Notes: generated by a model from the sequence alone, not told the origin. Counted from the stretch's first letter, positions 25,490 to 35,452 are shown. The stretch: DNA of 64,000 nt from Flavobacterium sasangense DSM 21067 (GCF_000686885.1 NZ_JMLU01000003.1:179102-243101), one strand, 5' to 3'. Program-made: numbers and translations.

Positions 25490-28400
25490 ATGAAAAAAAA
25501 TTACCTCTCAAAAACCGCAATGTCGGCTAACCCCTTAGCCTTGATCGTTGCAAAAAAATCTTGGCAACATACAGCAACCACTTGGTTGTTATTGTTATTT
25601 ACCGTATTTGGATTTACTGATGCGTTGGGACAGGGTAATACTTGTGCTTTAGCAGTTTCTGTTAATGTAAACACAGAGTACACTGCTTTTTCTGTAACTG
25701 ACAACACAGTTAATGACCCTACACAGGCGCCAGTTAATGGACAAACTATGCAAAGAGATGGATGGTTTTCATTCGTTTCCAACGGCACTGAAGCAAGTAT
25801 TCGTGTTGTAACAGGAAATAGAAATCCAATGATATTTGCATACTCAGGGGCTTGTGGTGGTTTGACTTTAATTGGTTCTGTAAATGCAAATACAGGAACA
25901 GGAGGACACACTGAAGTTTTAAATTTAACCGGGTTAACTGATGGTGTAACATATTATGTCAGAGTTGGTAATTCAACAAATAATGATATGCCACTATCAT
26001 CATTTCATATTTTAACGAATGATAGATGTGCAAACGCTTTTATGTTAACTTCTAACACTTCATGCACAACTATAAATGGATCTACAGTAGGAGCTACTGA
26101 CAATAATGAAACAGGAGATTGTACAATTGGAACAGAAAATGCGGTTTGGTATCAATTTCAAGCAGTTGCTACAACACATGTTGTTACCGTTGATGGAGCA
26201 GTAGGTTTTGATCCTGTGATTCAGGCTCTAAATACTTGTGGAGTAGCAGGAAACCCAACTGGTGGAGGATGTGTTGATGCAACTTTTAATGGTGGTATAG
26301 AAACGTTAACGCTAACAGGTTTAACTGTAGGAAACTTTTATAAGATTCAAATACATGATTTTCAAGGGGACTTAATGGCTAACGGATTTACCGTTTGCGT
26401 AACTCACACTTCTCCTCCAACAATCACAAGTTTAGGAGCAGCAAGTGGTTGCGTTGGTTCGTCGTTAACTATTAATGGAACTAATTTATTAACTGCAACT
26501 GCAGTAACTATTGGAGGAACAGCAGCCACCATAACAGGAACAACAGCAACATCTGTAACCGTAACAGTAGGAACAGGAACAACAGGAACTGTACAGGTTA
26601 CTACACCAGCAGGAACTGCAACATCGGCAGCTACTTTTACGGTAAATCCTTTACCAACTATTTCTCTAACTTCGGCTGTAGGAACGAATGCTCAAACGCT
26701 TTGTATTAATACCGCAATTACCAATATTACCTATACAGTAGCTGGTGGTGGCGCTACAGGAGCAACTGTTACCGGCTTACCAGCTGGTGTTACCGGAAAT
26801 TATTCGGCTGGCACCGTAACCATTAGCGGAACTCCAAGTGCTTCTGGTACTTTTAATTATACCATCACCACAACAGGAGGGACTTGTTCTACTACCGCTA
26901 ACGGATCTATTACGGTACGTGCCTTACCAACCATAGCATTAACTTCTGCTGCTGCTACGGCTAATCAAACGATCTGTAGAGGTAGCGCAATAACTAATAT
27001 TGTTTATACTATAGGTGGTGGTGCAACAGGCGTTAATCCATCAGGTTTACCAACTGGATTAACTGCAAATTTAGTAGGAAATACTTATACTATTAGTGGT
27101 ACACCAACTGCTAATGGTACTTTTAACTATACCTTAACTACTTCTGGAGGAGCCCCTTGTTCTAACGCAACTATCAATGGAACACTTGTTGTAAATGCGT
27201 TGCCTGCTAACCCAGGAAATCCTACCAGTAATTCTCCACAATGTAACCCTCCTGGCGTTACCCTTACAAGAACAGGAACACCACCTGCGGGAGAAACATG
27301 GTACTGGCAAACGGTTGCTGGAGGCACCAATACCACTAACAGCGGGGCTACATTTGTTGCTACTACAAGTGGAACTTATCACTTAAGAGCTCAAAACAAC
27401 ACAACAGGATGTTGGAGTGCTGGTTCGGGTAGTGTTGCTATTACCATAACACCTTCTTTAAGTGCTGTTGCTGGAACACCTGCTCCAACTAATGCTGCAA
27501 CTGGAATTTGTTATGCTGGTGGTTCTACTTTAACAGACCTAACTTGGAATGCTGTAGCGGGAGCCACTTCTTATGACGTATATTTTGGCGCTGGAAGTTT
27601 ACCAGGAGCAGCAATTGCTAACGTTGCTACCAACTCTTACACTTTAGGAACTTTAAACGCCAATACTACTTATTACTGGCAAGTTGTACCAAGAAATGCT
27701 TGTGGCGCTACTAGCGGAACTCCAGCAACTTGGACATTTACGACATCAAACGCACCATGTGTTTGTATACCAACAGCAACATCAGACGACAATACTGGTA
27801 TAACTAATGTAACTTTCAATACAATAAACAACACTACAACAGGTGCAGCTGCTTATACTAATACTGGTATATCAACAACTGTTACTGGAACAAACATTTA
27901 TCCATTAAGCGTTTCGGTAAACACTGAAGGAAACTATACCGTAAATGTAAAAGCATGGATTGACTGGGACAACAATGGTTTTTTCACAGATCCTGGTGAA
28001 GAATACAATTTAGGAAGTGCAACTAATGGAAATCCAATTTTAAGTAGTTTGAGTCCATTAAACATTAGTATTCCTAATATCGTAGGTAGTTTTAAAATGA
28101 GAGTAAGAGCAAGCTATAATACCGCTCCAACCCCTTGTGGTAATCAAGACTACAGCGAAGCTGAAGATTACACTATTGTAGTTACAGCAGCACCTGCTTG
28201 TACAACACCTACAGCTGCACCTACTGCTTTAGCTTTAAGTGCAGGAACTCCTTCAGGAACTGCTATTAACGGAAGTTTTACAGCTGCAGTACCCGCTCCT
28301 AATTCTTACTTAGTTGTAGTAAGCACTTCAAATATTGCACCATCTATTTCAAATGGTACTACTTACACAATAGGAGGTAATGCAGGAGTAGGATATACTG

Positions 28401-31400
28401 TAGTTGATACAGATACCAATACTACTTTTACAGCCGGAGGTTTAAATCCATCGACTACTTATTATTTCTATGTTTATTCAATGAATAATGTTTGTAGTGG
28501 AGGTCCTTTATACAATACAACTCCTTTAACAGGAAACTTAACTACAGGCGCAACAGCACCTACCTATTGTAACGCTACCACGCTAACAGGACAAGCTACT
28601 CGCTATATTGATGATATTAGCTTCTTAGGTATGTTGAATGGTAATATTTACAATTTAAACACAGGTTCTACAACTACACCAGCTCCTGGAGGTTATCAAG
28701 ACTGGACTGGTTTAGCTACTAGACCGAGACAAGCACAAGGTGGCGGAGTTAACATTTCATTTGAAAGTAATTCTCGCGGAACTTGGAAAGCTTGGGTAGA
28801 TTGGAATAAAGATGGAGACTTTACCGATGCAGGTGAATTAGTTTACACCTCTGCCGGTGTAGCCATGATTACTAATACTTTTGGATTTATCATTCCATCA
28901 GGAGCAACTCCAGGTGATTATAGAGTAAGAATTAGAACTTACAATGCTTTTGGAAATTACAATCCATTTGGAAATGCTTGTGACGATTCTGCTTATGAAT
29001 ACTATGGCGATGGCGCAAACCACTTTGATAGTTGTACCCAATTTACCTCTTACAGTCAATTCATAAATGCGGGATGCGGGGGAGATAATGTTACTTTCAC
29101 AGAATACGGAGAAACAGAAGACTATTTGTTTACAGTAGTTGAAATGTGTTTAGCTAACATTGTTACTGTAACTGATGGTGAAATTTGTGGTCCAGGAGCA
29201 GTAAATGTATCCGTAACTGGAACACCAGGAACTACAGAATACAGATGGTATAGTGCAAAAACTGGAGGAGCTTTACTTGCTACAACAGCAACTGGCAGTT
29301 GGACTACACCTGCTATAGGAGCTACTACTTCTTACTGGGTAACTGCATTTAACGGAAGTTGTGAATCATTAGTAAGAACAGAAGTAATTGCTAAAATTAG
29401 TCCACTACCAACTATCACATTTACACCATCTGTACCAGAAGTATGTGGTGAAAACAATATTGTATCTATTACCGCTGGTGGAGATACCGAGTTGATTTAT
29501 TTAATAGATGAAAATTTTGAAGGAAGTGGATTAGGTGTTTTTTCTAATGATCACATCACTAGCACTGCCTACAATACACAAACTGCTTGGCAAAAGAAAA
29601 CCAGTACCTACATCCCTAATGGATCATCATGGTATCCAGCAATTTCCTCAAATTTTGGAGCCAATCATTTTGCAATTGTAACTTCAGATATTGGAACCAA
29701 TGGAATAACCATTCATAATGCTTTGGTTTCTCCTTCTGTGAACACTAGTACATTCTTAGATTTAACATTAACTTTTAGAATGTATTATTCAAGATACTAT
29801 CCAGACAGTAATAACCCAACGTTAGAATACATGCAAGTTGAGGTATCTGATAATGGTGGCGCTTGGACAAGTATCACTGGAAGTGGTGATATAGTAACTG
29901 ATCAAGGTTACGGAACTGATTTCAAAGAATTCAGCTATGATATGAGTGCTTACATCAACCGTCCAAACATTAGAGTGCGTATTCGTTATTATGCTCAAGA
30001 TTGGTATGATGGTGCGGCAGTTGATGATATTCAATTATTTGGAAAAAGACCATTAAACACTTCTTTCAACTGGACAAGTGTATTACCTGTTGATGCTTAT
30101 TTAGATGCTGCTTGTACAACAAATTATGTAGCAGGAACACCAGCAGTAACTGTTTATATAAAACCAACAATGGCGCAGTTAGAACAAACTACCTATTCGT
30201 TTACTGCGACTGCAGTATTAAACAATGGTTGTTCTGCAAGTAGTTTGGTTAGCATCAATAACAAATCAAAAGTTTGGAAAGGTGGAACAAATGGGGATTG
30301 GAATAATCCAAACAACTGGTCTCCAGTAGGAGTTCCTGATGCCACTACTTGTGTTATTATCCCTCCTGCTGCCAATACTTCTAATGTATTAGGAACCAAT
30401 TATAATGGATTTGGAAAAACATTACAAGTTGTAAACGGTGGTAATTTAACGATTCATCCTTCTAACACTCTAACCATTACAGATTTTGTTGAAGTTAGAG
30501 GTGCAACGAGTATTTTCAACATTGAAAACACAGGAAGTTTAATCCAAGTGAACAATGTGGCTAATAGTGGTACCATTTCTATGAAACGTAATGTAAACAT
30601 AAGACAATTAGATTATGTTTACTGGTCATCACCTGTTGCTAATTTTGCTTCTAGTGCCGTTTCACCATTAACACCAACAGGATTCATTTACAAATGGGCT
30701 CCAACACTTGGAGGAACTGTGAATAATCACGGTAATTGGGTTGGTGGCAATGAAGCTATGGTTAACGGTAGAGGTTATATCGTTAGAGGACCAAGTACTT
30801 ACACATCAACCTTACAAAACTTTACTGCTAATTTTGTTGGAGTACCAAACAATGGAAACATTACAATACCTGTAAGTAGGGGAACCTATAATGGAGGAAC
30901 TTATAATACATTAGTATCTACAACTTTAGGAACAGCAGACGATGACAACTGGAATTTGTTAGGAAATCCTTATCCGTCTGCAATTAGTGCAAATACTTTC
31001 TTAGCAACCAATACAAATTTGGCTGGGTTTATAAAATTCTGGACTCACGGAACACTTCCATCAGCAGCAATTTCTGACCCATTCTATAACAACTATGTTC
31101 AAAATTATACGGTTGCAGATTATGTTACATATAATGCAACAGGAGCAAATCCTCCTATAGGAAATGGTAATATTGCAGCAGGACAAGGTTTCTTTGTATT
31201 AATGAATCATACTTCAGCTGCTACGACAGAAAATGTAGTTTTCAATAACAGCATGAGAAGAAATGACTATAGAAATGATAATTTCTTTAGAAATTCAAAT
31301 ACAACTAATTCTGAAAATGAAGAAAAACATAGAATTTGGTTAAATTTAATTAGTCCAGCTTCAACTTCAACTACAACCTTAGTTGGTTATATTTCTGGAG

Positions 31401-31993
31401 CAACTAATGAACTAGACAGAATGTATGATGCGCCTGCTTTAGATGTTAAAACAAACTTTGAATTATATTCGTTCTCTAATACAGATAAATTAAACATTCA
31501 AGGAAAGTCATTACCATTTAACGATACAGATCAAATTCCATTAGGTATCTCAATTGCTCAAAATGGAACACATACTTTAGGAATTTCAACAGTTGATGGA
31601 TTATTTGAATCTGCTTCACAAGGAATATATCTTGAAGATAGAAATTTAGGCATTACTCACGATTTAAGAGTAGCTCCGTATAGCTTTACTGCTACTACTG
31701 GTAGATTTGAAAATCGTTTTGTATTGAAATTTAATAATGAAACTTTGGGTAACGAAGACTTTATTGCAAATAATGTAACAGTATACACTAACGAAAGTAT
31801 TAATATTAGTGCTTCAAACCAAGTTATTAAATCGGTACGCGTACATGATTTACTTGGCCGCGTTTTAGGAACGTTTAACAATGTGAATAGCAATACATTC
31901 TCATCTAAAAACATTGCTAAAACACAAAGTCCTTTATTAGTAGAAGTGACATTATCAAACGGAACTGTTGTTAGTAAAAAAGCGATTTACTAA
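25490..31993 (+). CDS. giant secreted multidomain protein, T9SS type A sorting domain
   Basis: 2167 residues. A long N-region precedes the signal core (TTWLLLLFTVFGFTDALGQG, residues 29-48). In order: adhesin-like beta domains (50-300), an IPT/TIG-like segment (GCVGSSLTINGTNLLTATAV), and two Ig-like repeats with ITNI.YT..GGGATG and GTFNYT. Next are a fibronectin III-like segment (DLTWNAVAGATSYDVYFGAG) and two GEVED-type domains (DYSEAEDYTIVV, YGETEDYLFTVVE). A jelly-roll-like region, the YWSSPV...LLGNPYPSAI block (about 1700-1910) and the C-terminal sorting domain (VHDLLGRVLGTF to VSKKAIY) complete it. Probably a cell-surface or released adhesin; no protease or hydrolase motif seen. Confidence 0.88.
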   Translation: MKKNYLSKTAMSANPLALIVAKKSWQHTATTWLLLLFTVFGFTDALGQGNTCALAVSVNVNTEYTAFSVTDNTVNDPTQAPVNGQTMQRDGWFSFVSNGTEASIRVVTGNRNPMIFAYSGACGGLTLIGSVNANTGTGGHTEVLNLTGLTDGVTYYVRVGNSTNNDMPLSSFHILTNDRCANAFMLTSNTSCTTINGSTVGATDNNETGDCTIGTENAVWYQFQAVATTHVVTVDGAVGFDPVIQALNTCGVAGNPTGGGCVDATFNGGIETLTLTGLTVGNFYKIQIHDFQGDLMANGFTVCVTHTSPPTITSLGAASGCVGSSLTINGTNLLTATAVTIGGTAATITGTTATSVTVTVGTGTTGTVQVTTPAGTATSAATFTVNPLPTISLTSAVGTNAQTLCINTAITNITYTVAGGGATGATVTGLPAGVTGNYSAGTVTISGTPSASGTFNYTITTTGGTCSTTANGSITVRALPTIALTSAAATANQTICRGSAITNIVYTIGGGATGVNPSGLPTGLTANLVGNTYTISGTPTANGTFNYTLTTSGGAPCSNATINGTLVVNALPANPGNPTSNSPQCNPPGVTLTRTGTPPAGETWYWQTVAGGTNTTNSGATFVATTSGTYHLRAQNNTTGCWSAGSGSVAITITPSLSAVAGTPAPTNAATGICYAGGSTLTDLTWNAVAGATSYDVYFGAGSLPGAAIANVATNSYTLGTLNANTTYYWQVVPRNACGATSGTPATWTFTTSNAPCVCIPTATSDDNTGITNVTFNTINNTTTGAAAYTNTGISTTVTGTNIYPLSVSVNTEGNYTVNVKAWIDWDNNGFFTDPGEEYNLGSATNGNPILSSLSPLNISIPNIVGSFKMRVRASYNTAPTPCGNQDYSEAEDYTIVVTAAPACTTPTAAPTALALSAGTPSGTAINGSFTAAVPAPNSYLVVVSTSNIAPSISNGTTYTIGGNAGVGYTVVDTDTNTTFTAGGLNPSTTYYFYVYSMNNVCSGGPLYNTTPLTGNLTTGATAPTYCNATTLTGQATRYIDDISFLGMLNGNIYNLNTGSTTTPAPGGYQDWTGLATRPRQAQGGGVNISFESNSRGTWKAWVDWNKDGDFTDAGELVYTSAGVAMITNTFGFIIPSGATPGDYRVRIRTYNAFGNYNPFGNACDDSAYEYYGDGANHFDSCTQFTSYSQFINAGCGGDNVTFTEYGETEDYLFTVVEMCLANIVTVTDGEICGPGAVNVSVTGTPGTTEYRWYSAKTGGALLATTATGSWTTPAIGATTSYWVTAFNGSCESLVRTEVIAKISPLPTITFTPSVPEVCGENNIVSITAGGDTELIYLIDENFEGSGLGVFSNDHITSTAYNTQTAWQKKTSTYIPNGSSWYPAISSNFGANHFAIVTSDIGTNGITIHNALVSPSVNTSTFLDLTLTFRMYYSRYYPDSNNPTLEYMQVEVSDNGGAWTSITGSGDIVTDQGYGTDFKEFSYDMSAYINRPNIRVRIRYYAQDWYDGAAVDDIQLFGKRPLNTSFNWTSVLPVDAYLDAACTTNYVAGTPAVTVYIKPTMAQLEQTTYSFTATAVLNNGCSASSLVSINNKSKVWKGGTNGDWNNPNNWSPVGVPDATTCVIIPPAANTSNVLGTNYNGFGKTLQVVNGGNLTIHPSNTLTITDFVEVRGATSIFNIENTGSLIQVNNVANSGTISMKRNVNIRQLDYVYWSSPVANFASSAVSPLTPTGFIYKWAPTLGGTVNNHGNWVGGNEAMVNGRGYIVRGPSTYTSTLQNFTANFVGVPNNGNITIPVSRGTYNGGTYNTLVSTTLGTADDDNWNLLGNPYPSAISANTFLATNTNLAGFIKFWTHGTLPSAAISDPFYNNYVQNYTVADYVTYNATGANPPIGNGNIAAGQGFFVLMNHTSAATTENVVFNNSMRRNDYRNDNFFRNSNTTNSENEEKHRIWLNLISPASTSTTTLVGYISGATNELDRMYDAPALDVKTNFELYSFSNTDKLNIQGKSLPFNDTDQIPLGISIAQNGTHTLGISTVDGLFESASQGIYLEDRNLGITHDLRVAPYSFTATTGRFENRFVLKFNNETLGNEDFIANNVTVYTNESINISASNQVIKSVRVHDLLGRVLGTFNNVNSNTFSSKNIAKTQSPLLVEVTLSNGTVVSKKAIY

Positions 31994-32320
31994 TTATAAA
32001 TATTTTAAAAAATTCCAAAAAGACCTCCTCTTTAAATAGTCGAGGTCTTTTTCATTTGCATAAGCTTCTCGTTCAAATGAAATATTATAATAAGCCACTC
32101 TCCTATTTTTATATCTTACCAATCGAACTAAAAATTCAATTCCATACCAAATAAAAAATAAGACAATCAAAAGCTCTAATTGTTGTCGAATATGAATTCT
32201 TTCATGGTTTAATAAGACCGTATGTGCTTTATCTTTTTTATCCGATAAAAACACAAACGGAAAAAAGGTAAAACCTCTAAATCCTTTCGGAATTAAATAT
32301 TTAAAAACTAGTACAATCAT
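31994..32320 (-). CDS. small membrane protein with HExxH metalloprotease-like motif
   Basis: 108 residues from ATG 32320. The upstream ATG at 32356 would overlap the divergent gene and its promoter. Two hydrophobic stretches (MIVLVFKYLIPKGFRGFTFF and LLIVLFFIWYGIEFLVRLV) bracket LLNHERIHIRQQLE, which contains His-Glu-Arg-Ile-His, an HExxH zinc site. A possible third ligand lies in SFEREAYANEKD about 40 residues later, the spacing of M56/M48-like integral-membrane proteases. The protein is much smaller than those families. It converges on the giant gene with no gap, and that gene's terminator lies within this coding region. Confidence 0.75.
   Translation of the reverse strand: MIVLVFKYLIPKGFRGFTFFPFVFLSDKKDKAHTVLLNHERIHIRQQLELLIVLFFIWYGIEFLVRLVRYKNRRVAYYNISFEREAYANEKDLDYLKRRSFWNFLKYL
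32017..32052 (+). terminator. terminator of the 2167-residue gene, inside the opposite coding region
   Basis: 11-bp perfect stem AAAAAGACCTC / GAGGTCTTTTT, 14-nt loop, starting 24 bp after the stop at 31993. It is also coding sequence on the minus strand. Confidence 0.75.
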
Positions 32321-32326
32321 ATTATA

Positions 32327-32343
32327 CAAAATTGGTAAATTTG
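32327..32343. promoter_or_regulatory. back-to-back -7 boxes giving two (near-)leaderless transcripts
   Basis: Plus strand TAAATTTG (32336-32343) ends 5 bp before ATG 32349. Minus strand CAATTTTG (plus 32327-32334) ends 6 bp before ATG 32320. The boxes are separated by a single base. Confidence 0.55.
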
Positions 32344-32348
32344 CCCAT

Positions 32349-32531
32349 ATGAACAATGAATTAAATCCGAATAATTTAAAAGAAGGTGAAGATTTCTATT
32401 ATACACCAGAAGGATACAAGTGTTTCACAGAAAAATACCATCTAAAAAGAGGCTATTGTTGTAAAAGTGGGTGCAGACATTGCCCTTATGGTTTTGATAA
32501 AAAAACTGGAACTAATAATAAGAAGAAGTAG
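32349..32531 (+). CDS. small cysteine-rich protein, DUF5522
   Basis: 60 residues: KEGEDFYYTPEGYKCFTEKY, then HLKRGYCCKSGCRHCPYGF and a basic tail. The CCxxGCxHCPY cluster of four cysteines and one histidine suggests a metal or Fe-S site. This is the conserved Bacteroidota family DUF5522, of unknown function. The ATG lies 5 bp after a TAAATTTG box, so the message probably lacks a 5' leader. Divergent from the HExxH membrane protein, whose start is 28 bp away. Confidence 0.85.
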   Translation: MNNELNPNNLKEGEDFYYTPEGYKCFTEKYHLKRGYCCKSGCRHCPYGFDKKTGTNNKKK

Positions 32532-32878
32532 GAGACTGAGAGAATGGGCGATTGGGAGACTTGGGGTGACTTTTTCGTTTCAATAAAAAAATAAAATGGA
32601 CATACAGTTATATAAATACCGAATTAAAATTTATAAGTCCTATCACAGGTCTGATATTCGTTACCCTTAGTTTTGCTAATTAGGTCTAAAAATCTAAATG
32701 AATTAGCCGAACCAAAAGGCTTTTGAAGAATAATTTTGACTGATTATTAAACTAACGAATTATTTATAAGAATCTCGACTGAGCTCGATTTGACAAAAAC
32801 GAATTATTTATTTACATCCATCTTGAGTTCGCTCAATTTGACAATAGTGTCCAATAAACAACAAACTATACACCTAAA
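32532..32878. repeat. intergenic region with degenerate dispersed repeats
   Basis: 347 bp without a gene. It begins with GAGACTGAGAGAATGGGCGA and GATTGGGAGACTTGGGGTGA, a purine-rich repeating theme. At 32773-32793 and 32820-32842 are two related units, CTCGACTGAGCTCGATTTGA and CTTGAGTTCGCTCAATTTGA, each followed by CA. They belong to the same style of short repeat as CTTCGACAAGCTCAGGATGA upstream of lysS. Confidence 0.55.
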
Positions 32879-34855
32879 ATGACATTTCAAGAACAAATAT
32901 TAGAAGGAATTCCATCGGTTTTACCCAATCCAAAACCGTATGAAACTGAAATTAATCATGCTCCAAAAAGGAAAGAAATCCTAACCGAGGAGGAAAAAAA
33001 ATTAGCTTTAAAAAATGCGCTACGTTATTTTGAACCCGAACATCATGCTACTTTAATTCCAGAATTCAAAGCGGAATTAGAAACTTACGGAAGAATTTAC
33101 ATGTATCGTCTGCGTCCAGATTATAAAATGTATGCACGACCAATTCATGAATATCCAGGAAAATCTGAACAAGCGAAAGCGATTATGCTAATGATTCAAA
33201 ATAACTTGGATTATGCTGTAGCCCAACATCCGCACGAACTAATTACGTATGGTGGAAATGGAGCGGTTTTTCAAAATTGGGCACAATATCGCTTAACCAT
33301 GAAATATTTGGCAGAAATGACCGAAGAACAAACCTTAGCCATGTATTCAGGTCACCCAATGGGCTTATTTCCATCACATAAAGACGCACCTAGAGTTGTT
33401 GTTACAAATGGAATGGTTATTCCAAATTATTCCAAACCAGACGATTGGGAAAAAATGAACGCTTTAGGCGTTTCTCAATACGGACAAATGACGGCTGGAA
33501 GTTATATGTACATTGGTCCACAAGGAATTGTACACGGAACAACAATCACCGTTTTAAATGGTTTTAGAAAAATAAAAAAATCACCGAAAGGCGGATTATT
33601 TGTAACTTCTGGATTAGGAGGAATGAGTGGCGCTCAACCAAAAGCTGGAAATATTGCAGGTTGCGTTACCGTTTGTGCCGAAGTAAATCCGAAAATTACC
33701 CATATTCGTCATTCACAAGGTTGGATAAACGAAATTGTAGAAGATATTACCTTATTAGTTGCTAGAGTTCGAAAAGCATTAGAAAATCAAGAAGTGGTTT
33801 CCATTGCTTATTTAGGAAATGTGGTTGATGTTTGGGAACGATTTGACCAGGAAAATTTACATATTGATTTAGGTTCTGACCAAACTTCTTTACATAACCC
33901 ATGGGCTGGAGGCTACTACCCTATTGGATTTACCTTTGAACAATCAAATGAAATGATGGCAAATGAGCCGGAGCGTTTTAAAGAAGAAGTTCAAAAAACC
34001 TTACGCCGTCATGCTGCAGCCATCAACAAACATACTGCAAAAGGAACGTATTTCTTTGATTATGGAAATGCCTTTTTGTTAGAAGCTTCTCGTGCTGGAG
34101 CCGATATTATGGCAGAAAATCATATTGATTTTAAATATCCAAGTTACGTTCAAGATATTATGGGACCAATGTGTTTCGATTATGGATTTGGTCCGTTCCG
34201 ATGGGTTTGCGCTTCAGGAAATCCTGAAGATTTAGCTAAAACAGATAAAATTGCTTGTGATGTTTTAGAAGAAATGATGAAAAATTCTCCAGAGGAAATC
34301 CAACAACAAATGGCGGATAACATCCAATGGATTAAAGGTGCACAAGAAAACAAATTGGTGGTTGGTTCTCAAGCTCGTATTTTATATGCAGATGCAGAAG
34401 GAAGAATAAAAATCGCAGAAGCCTTCAATCAAGCGATTGCTCGTGGTGAAATTGGTTACGTAATCTTAGGAAGAGACCATCACGATGTTTCTGGAACTGA
34501 TTCTCCTTATCGTGAAACTTCTAATATTTATGATGGTTCAAGATTTACTTCAGACATGGCCATCCAAAACGTAATTGGAGATAGTTTCCGAGGTGCTACT
34601 TGGGTTTCTATTCACAATGGCGGTGGCGTTGGTTGGGGCGAAGTAATTAATGGTGGTTTTGGTATGGTTCTTGATGGTAGTAAAGAAGCGTCAAAACGCT
34701 TAGAATCAATGCTTTTCTGGGATGTTAACAACGGAATTTCGAGAAGAAGTTGGGCAAGAAATGAAGGTGCTATTTTTGCAATAAAAAGAGCCATGGAGAC
34801 GCAACCTTTATTAAAAGTTACCATCCCTAATATAGTTGATGAATCATTATTGTAG
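32879..34855 (+). CDS. hutU: urocanate hydratase
   Basis: 658 residues; second step of histidine degradation, urocanate to imidazolonepropionate, with tightly bound NAD+. LFVTSGLGGMSGAQPKAGNI is the NAD-binding Gly-rich loop. GPMCFDYGFGPFRWVCASGN holds the active-site Cys region, and SIHNGGGVGWGEVINGGFGM is a conserved C-terminal signature. It is about 100 residues longer than the roughly 555-residue proteobacterial enzyme, with extra N-terminal sequence (MTFQEQILEGIPSVLPNPKP onward). No other hut gene is nearby. Position of ATG 32879 suits the N-terminus; no clear -7 box was found. Confidence 0.94.
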   Translation: MTFQEQILEGIPSVLPNPKPYETEINHAPKRKEILTEEEKKLALKNALRYFEPEHHATLIPEFKAELETYGRIYMYRLRPDYKMYARPIHEYPGKSEQAKAIMLMIQNNLDYAVAQHPHELITYGGNGAVFQNWAQYRLTMKYLAEMTEEQTLAMYSGHPMGLFPSHKDAPRVVVTNGMVIPNYSKPDDWEKMNALGVSQYGQMTAGSYMYIGPQGIVHGTTITVLNGFRKIKKSPKGGLFVTSGLGGMSGAQPKAGNIAGCVTVCAEVNPKITHIRHSQGWINEIVEDITLLVARVRKALENQEVVSIAYLGNVVDVWERFDQENLHIDLGSDQTSLHNPWAGGYYPIGFTFEQSNEMMANEPERFKEEVQKTLRRHAAAINKHTAKGTYFFDYGNAFLLEASRAGADIMAENHIDFKYPSYVQDIMGPMCFDYGFGPFRWVCASGNPEDLAKTDKIACDVLEEMMKNSPEEIQQQMADNIQWIKGAQENKLVVGSQARILYADAEGRIKIAEAFNQAIARGEIGYVILGRDHHDVSGTDSPYRETSNIYDGSRFTSDMAIQNVIGDSFRGATWVSIHNGGGVGWGEVINGGFGMVLDGSKEASKRLESMLFWDVNNGISRRSWARNEGAIFAIKRAMETQPLLKVTIPNIVDESLL

Positions 34856-34918
34856 TTTCAGGTTTCAAGTTTCAAGTTGAGCTTCTATTCCTGAAATCAA
34901 AACTTAAAACTAAATATT

Positions 34919-35452
34919 ATGAAAACATTAAAATTACTTTCGCTACTTTTTATTGCTACTTTAGCTTCTTGCAGCTCTGTCTATGTTAATGCTGACTATG
35001 ACAAAAATGCCACATTTAGCAATTACAAAACGTATGCTTACATGAAGAATAACTTAGACAATATTGCCATTTCGGACTTTGATAAAAAAAGAATCTTAAA
35101 TGCAATTGACGAAGTTATGGCAACTAAAGGTTTTACGAAGTCGGAAAATCCAGATATTATTGTAAATATTTTCACCAAAGAACGTGAACGTGTAGAAGTT
35201 TATCAAAATTATGGATTTGGCTGGGGTTGGGGACCTTATTGGGGCATGGGAATAAATCGTCCTGCAGTTACAACCACACCCGAAGGAACCCTTTTTCTTG
35301 ACTTTGTAGATGCAAAAACAAAAGAATTAGTTTGGCAAGGACAAGGAACCGGTTATCTTACCCAAAATAGAGATAAGAAAGAGGCCGTAATAAAAGAATT
35401 TGTAAGTAGAATATTAGCACAATATCCACCACAAATAAAAAAGGAGAATTAA
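34919..35452 (+). CDS. DUF4136 lipoprotein
   Basis: 177 residues. Lipoprotein signal MKTLKLLSLLFIATLASC (Cys18). The domain is typical of DUF4136: VNADYDKNATFSNYKTYAYM near the start, ILNAIDEVMATKGFTKSENP in the middle, and a C-terminal GTLFLDFVDAKTKELVWQGQ. A Gly/Trp-rich patch (FGWGWGPYWGMG) precedes the last part. Envelope protein of unknown function. The 63 bp before it contain TTTCAGGTTTCAAGTTTCAA, a low-complexity intergenic repeat. The stop codon lies inside its terminator hairpin. Confidence 0.88.
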   Translation: MKTLKLLSLLFIATLASCSSVYVNADYDKNATFSNYKTYAYMKNNLDNIAISDFDKKRILNAIDEVMATKGFTKSENPDIIVNIFTKERERVEVYQNYGFGWGWGPYWGMGINRPAVTTTPEGTLFLDFVDAKTKELVWQGQGTGYLTQNRDKKEAVIKEFVSRILAQYPPQIKKEN

